The position numbers and the translations under genes were made by a program. A model generated the notes under the pieces. That model searched no databases, was not told the origin of the DNA, and saw only the letters and a program-made list of their open reading frames with translations. Shown here piece by piece: positions 61,400 through 64,000 of a stretch of 64,000 nucleotides of DNA. The DNA lies in the NCBI GenBank assembly GCA_947371865.1, contig CANBRH010000002.1:1-64000 (forward strand), written 5' to 3'. Positions within the stretch are counted from its first letter, which is position 1. Each line of letters opens with the position of its first letter. The stretch is from Actinomycetota bacterium. Lineage in GTDB: Bacteria; Actinomycetota; Actinomycetes; Nanopelagicales; Nanopelagicaceae.

Positions 61400-63255
61400 C
61401 GACTTTAGATCATCCAACTAGCACTCGCCCCATTCCAAATCCCGAAAAGAGTTTGATTACCAAGCTCCATATGGGAACGGGCATGGTTGTTGGTGCAATC
61501 TTCGCCTTCGGCACCTATTTTTGGCTGCGATCTGGCCAAGATATGACGGTCGCACATAACGTTAACAAAGTCTTATTGATTTCCATGTTTATGTGGAGCT
61601 TGGGATTTTTGATCGGCATTGGCGCCTTCATCGGACCATTCCGCTGGCTCATCGGCAAAGATCTCACCGCTGAAGAGCAATTGTATTTAGCCGGCGATGG
61701 CCAAGGCGTATCCCGCTACTTCCGTTATTGCACCGACCACAAAGTTGTCGGTATCCAATACCTTGTTGGCGTTATGGCCATGCTGGGAGTCGGTGGAACT
61801 TTGGCAATGATGATTCGTACCAACTTAATAAGCCCTGGTTCGAAATTTGTTACCCCGGTTATCTACAACTCACTTGTCGGTCTTCATGGAATCACCATGA
61901 TCGTTGCCATGATCGTTGTTGCAACCGGCCCTTTCGGTAACTTCATCTTGCCCATCATGATTGGCGCTCGGGATATGGCATTCCCAAGACTCAATGCACT
62001 CAGCTGGTGGGTTCTGTTCACTGCGATCCCAGTACTCTGCAGCGCTTGGTTCCTAGGAGGTATCCCAACAGGCTGGACCGCTTATGCACCTCTCAGTGTT
62101 CAAGCAGGCCCTGGCATGAATGCCTTCGTGGCCACCATCATCATCTTTGCTGTTTCTACTGCAGTCGCAGGTGCCAACATCACCGCGACTGTGGTCACGA
62201 TGCGTGCCAAGGGAATGAAATGGAACCGGGTGCCAATCTTTGTTATTGGCGCAACCATTTCGGTGGCACTCGCTATCCCAGCATTCCCTACCTTTATGGT
62301 CTCCATGATTATGACGGCGCTGGATAGAACTGCCAACACGACCTACTTTGATGCGCAATTTGGCGGAAGTGGCTGGCTCTACGCACACCTCTTCTGGATC
62401 ATGGGTCACCCCGAGGTTTATGTCATCTTGTTGCCAGGCGTCGCGGCTTTGATGGAGATCGTTCCGGTCTTCGTTCGTAAGCCACTCTTCTCCTACAACG
62501 CTGCAATTATGGGCTTTGCGGGCATCGCTGGACTTTCCGTACTTGTTTGGGCTCACCATATGTACATGTCTGGCTGGCTGCCGATGTTGAATGGCCCGTT
62601 CATGATCACTACCGAGATGATTTCAATTCCAACGGGACTCATCTTCTTAGTGATTCTCGGGACGCTCTGGCGTGGTAAACCGTGGATGAAACTTCCGATG
62701 CTTGGTGTTTATGCATTCCTCTGGAATATGTTGATTGGTGGCGTTACCGGGGTTTATCTCTCCGACGTGCCCGCCGATAATTATCTTCACGGATCCATGT
62801 ACGTAACCGCACACTTCCACTACACATTGATGGGGGCTGCCCTTACAGGTGCTCTGGCTGGATTGGCTTACTGGTTCCCTAAGATGACTGGACGCATGTT
62901 GCATGAGCGTGCTGGATATATCTCATTCTGGTTTGTCCAAATTGGCTTCCAAGTCCTCTTCCTCGGAATGTTTATCGCTGGTGCTGAAGGCCAACCACGA
63001 CGCGTTGCAGACTTCTCTGCCATGTATAAGTACTCCAACATGATTAGCACCATGGGCGCTTATACGATCGGCATCGGAATGATTGTCATGCTTTGGGCAG
63101 TCATCCATTCCTGGCGTAAAGGTGCAATTGCACCAATAAACCCATGGGGTGCAAAGACTTTGGAATGGACCGTTCCATTCCCAGTCCCTCTCGAGAACTT
63201 TGACGAGTTGCCTGTTATCACAAGTGATCCATACGGATATGGAAGGAGCAAATAA
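61396..63255 (+). CDS. coxA: Cytochrome c oxidase subunit I (A-type heme-copper oxidase)
   Basis: 619 residues, about 14 helices: two extra N-terminal helices (about 25-45 and 57-80) precede the core. Core ligands: His164 (heme a, GLHGITM), His338 with cross-linked Tyr342 in GHPEVY, His387/His388 (CuB), His473 (heme a3), His475 (heme a). D-channel: Asp193, Asn200, Glu340. Counting from His388 as Paracoccus His326, the gapless position of the K-channel Lys354 is Ile416 (IPTGLIFLV), and the Mg-site Asp404 is Gly466. Strong AAGGAGG Shine-Dalgarno within coxB. Function as proton-pumping O2 reductase likely; the K pathway looks lost. Confidence 0.95.
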   Translation: MTTLDHPTSTRPIPNPEKSLITKLHMGTGMVVGAIFAFGTYFWLRSGQDMTVAHNVNKVLLISMFMWSLGFLIGIGAFIGPFRWLIGKDLTAEEQLYLAGDGQGVSRYFRYCTDHKVVGIQYLVGVMAMLGVGGTLAMMIRTNLISPGSKFVTPVIYNSLVGLHGITMIVAMIVVATGPFGNFILPIMIGARDMAFPRLNALSWWVLFTAIPVLCSAWFLGGIPTGWTAYAPLSVQAGPGMNAFVATIIIFAVSTAVAGANITATVVTMRAKGMKWNRVPIFVIGATISVALAIPAFPTFMVSMIMTALDRTANTTYFDAQFGGSGWLYAHLFWIMGHPEVYVILLPGVAALMEIVPVFVRKPLFSYNAAIMGFAGIAGLSVLVWAHHMYMSGWLPMLNGPFMITTEMISIPTGLIFLVILGTLWRGKPWMKLPMLGVYAFLWNMLIGGVTGVYLSDVPADNYLHGSMYVTAHFHYTLMGAALTGALAGLAYWFPKMTGRMLHERAGYISFWFVQIGFQVLFLGMFIAGAEGQPRRVADFSAMYKYSNMISTMGAYTIGIGMIVMLWAVIHSWRKGAIAPINPWGAKTLEWTVPFPVPLENFDELPVITSDPYGYGRSK

Positions 63256-63257
63256 CC

Positions 63258-63857
63258 ATGAGTGCTGATACCCAATTCCATATTCATCACGATGCGCCAG
63301 AAGTAGTAGGTCGTCGCGAACGTCTCGGAGTTCGACTGCTGATTGTGGCAGATGGAGCCTTCGTTTTCGGAATGATCTTCTCTTACTTCTATTTGCGAAA
63401 CTTGAATGCAAATGGTGGCTGGCTACCAAAGGGTGCTCACTATCTCAGCGCTGGCACAGGCTGGTTAGTCGTGGCGCCACTGATCATTGCGGCCCTCTCT
63501 CACCGAATGGCAGAGAAGAACCGCGATAACTTCAATGTGCTCTCTGTGGTCACATTGGTCTCGTTGTTGGCTGGTACTTATTACCAGTGGCATCAATTGG
63601 CCAATATGCCTTTCATTGTTCATGACACAGGCATATTTGAAGGCAGCTACGCATCTATGTGGTTGCTTATCGCCGGTGCAAATATGTTCCACTTCCTTCT
63701 CGGAAGTTTTATTGCACTTGGTTTGGTAGTACGTGCCCGTCGAGTTCAGATTGATCCCATCCTGCAAACCTGGCGCCTACGAACTGCTGGTTCGTGGTTT
63801 ACCTGGATTGCAATATCTGGGATCGCTTGTGCTCTCACAACCACCTTTGTGAGGTAG
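63258..63857 (+). CDS. coxC: Cytochrome c oxidase subunit III
   Basis: 199 residues with five helices, as in the short subunit III of caa3 and quinol oxidases: RLGVRLLIVADGAFVFGMIFSYFYLRNLN (first, with the Phe/Tyr-rich end), LVVAPLIIAALSH, LSVVTLVSLLAGTYYQW, WLLIAGANMFHFLLGSFIALG and WFTWIAISGIACALTTTF. It supports the D-channel proton uptake of subunit I. Good AAGGAGC Shine-Dalgarno overlapping the coxA end, 2-bp gap. Last gene of the oxidase operon; a hairpin follows. Confidence 0.92.
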   Translation: MSADTQFHIHHDAPEVVGRRERLGVRLLIVADGAFVFGMIFSYFYLRNLNANGGWLPKGAHYLSAGTGWLVVAPLIIAALSHRMAEKNRDNFNVLSVVTLVSLLAGTYYQWHQLANMPFIVHDTGIFEGSYASMWLLIAGANMFHFLLGSFIALGLVVRARRVQIDPILQTWRLRTAGSWFTWIAISGIACALTTTFVR

Positions 63858-63859
63858 CG

Positions 63860-64000
63860 CTACAACTTCTCCCCAGTTAATACCGAAAGAGCCCCGAGGA
63901 CTGCAGAAATAGTCCACGTGGGCTCTTCTGGTTTTGCAAGATTGTTTTTCCCGTCAGCGCTCAAAAATGCCTTGAGTTTGGTTGGGATATCGCCTTTGGC
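63860..64000 (-). CDS. C-terminal end of an unidentified protein (runs off the right edge)
   Basis: Last 46 codons, stop TAG at 63860-63862. Visible sequence includes KGDIPTKLKAFLSADGKN and ISAVLGALSVLTGEKL. Not enough to name a family. Convergent with coxC, 2-bp gap. Confidence 0.55.
   Translation of the reverse strand, partial: AKGDIPTKLKAFLSADGKNNLAKPEEPTWTISAVLGALSVLTGEKL
63887..63927 (+). terminator. Probable terminator hairpin of the oxidase operon
   Basis: AAGAGCCC (63887-63894) pairs with GGGCTCTT (63920-63927), and an inner GGACT pairs with AGTCC; between them is a small internal loop and an 8-nt apical loop. TTTT follows 3 nt later. It lies 30 bp after coxC and within the 3' end of the convergent gene, so it may stop transcripts from the plus side. 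Confidence 0.55.

Noticed and set aside
62053..62559. Minus-strand open frame of 168 codons inside coxA
   Set aside because: Shadow of coxA with Cys/His-rich, unnatural composition; coxA is certain.

Overview
The window is a very densely packed stretch of an actinobacterial chromosome. There is no gap longer than about 155 bp between genes, many neighbours overlap by 1-46 bp, and I see no tRNA or rRNA gene, CRISPR array, insertion sequence or integrase. Base composition looks balanced by eye (not computed), unlike high-GC soil actinobacteria. The lineage call rests on an XPB helicase with its helicase-associated partner, the 32-residue ribosomal protein bS22 near proC, ClpC, GuaB1, a menaquinone pathway, and gene order recalled from Mycobacterium. 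A streamlined planktonic actinomycete (Nanopelagicales/acI-like) is my inference.

Layout. 1-8190: menaquinone block: nuoA start, menG, bioY, menF, menD, menC, menB, menE, menA. 8200-8960: small membrane protein and Nudix hydrolase. 8961-13207: system II cytochrome c maturation operon (phosphatase, TlpA, CcdA, ResB, CcsB). 13259-19557: HAD hydrolase, helicase-associated protein, M20 peptidase, XPB, small redoxin. 19593-24798: secreted HExxH protein, bS22, secreted protein, proC, Cys-rich protein. 24826-27041: radA, mutY. 27038-41674: one long minus-strand run: tilS, hpt, ftsH, folE-folP-folB-folK, panC, nadB, nadC, coaX, lysS, a GNAT N-acetyltransferase, clpC. 41696-49555: NlpC/P60 hydrolase, ABC exporter, metZ, ctaB, PBP4-type peptidase, EamA transporter, RNA methyltransferase. 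49533-57182: TPR protein and an envelope block (NodB-like protein, beta-propeller, MprF-like transferase, esterase, GT39). 57264-64000: guaB1 and a heme-copper oxidase locus.

How the genes work together. Much of the window serves respiration: menaquinone synthesis, complex I, cytochrome c maturation, heme O synthesis and a terminal oxidase. Most of the rest is cofactor supply (folate, NAD, CoA, biotin), DNA repair, proteostasis and envelope modification.

Most notable observations. (1) The oxidase at 59874-63857 keeps its heme, CuB, CuA and D-channel residues, but lacks both K-channel landmarks (subunit I Lys to Ile, subunit II Glu to Val). It also has two extra N-terminal helices and is preceded by a second, degenerate cupredoxin. 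(2) Many genes start 6-9 nt after a TAnnnT box, a compact leaderless-promoter layout that also settles several start codons. (3) A perfect 12-bp palindrome, AGTGCTAGCACT, lies exactly 13 nt upstream of two minus-strand start codons, at a TPR gene and at the oxidase assembly gene.
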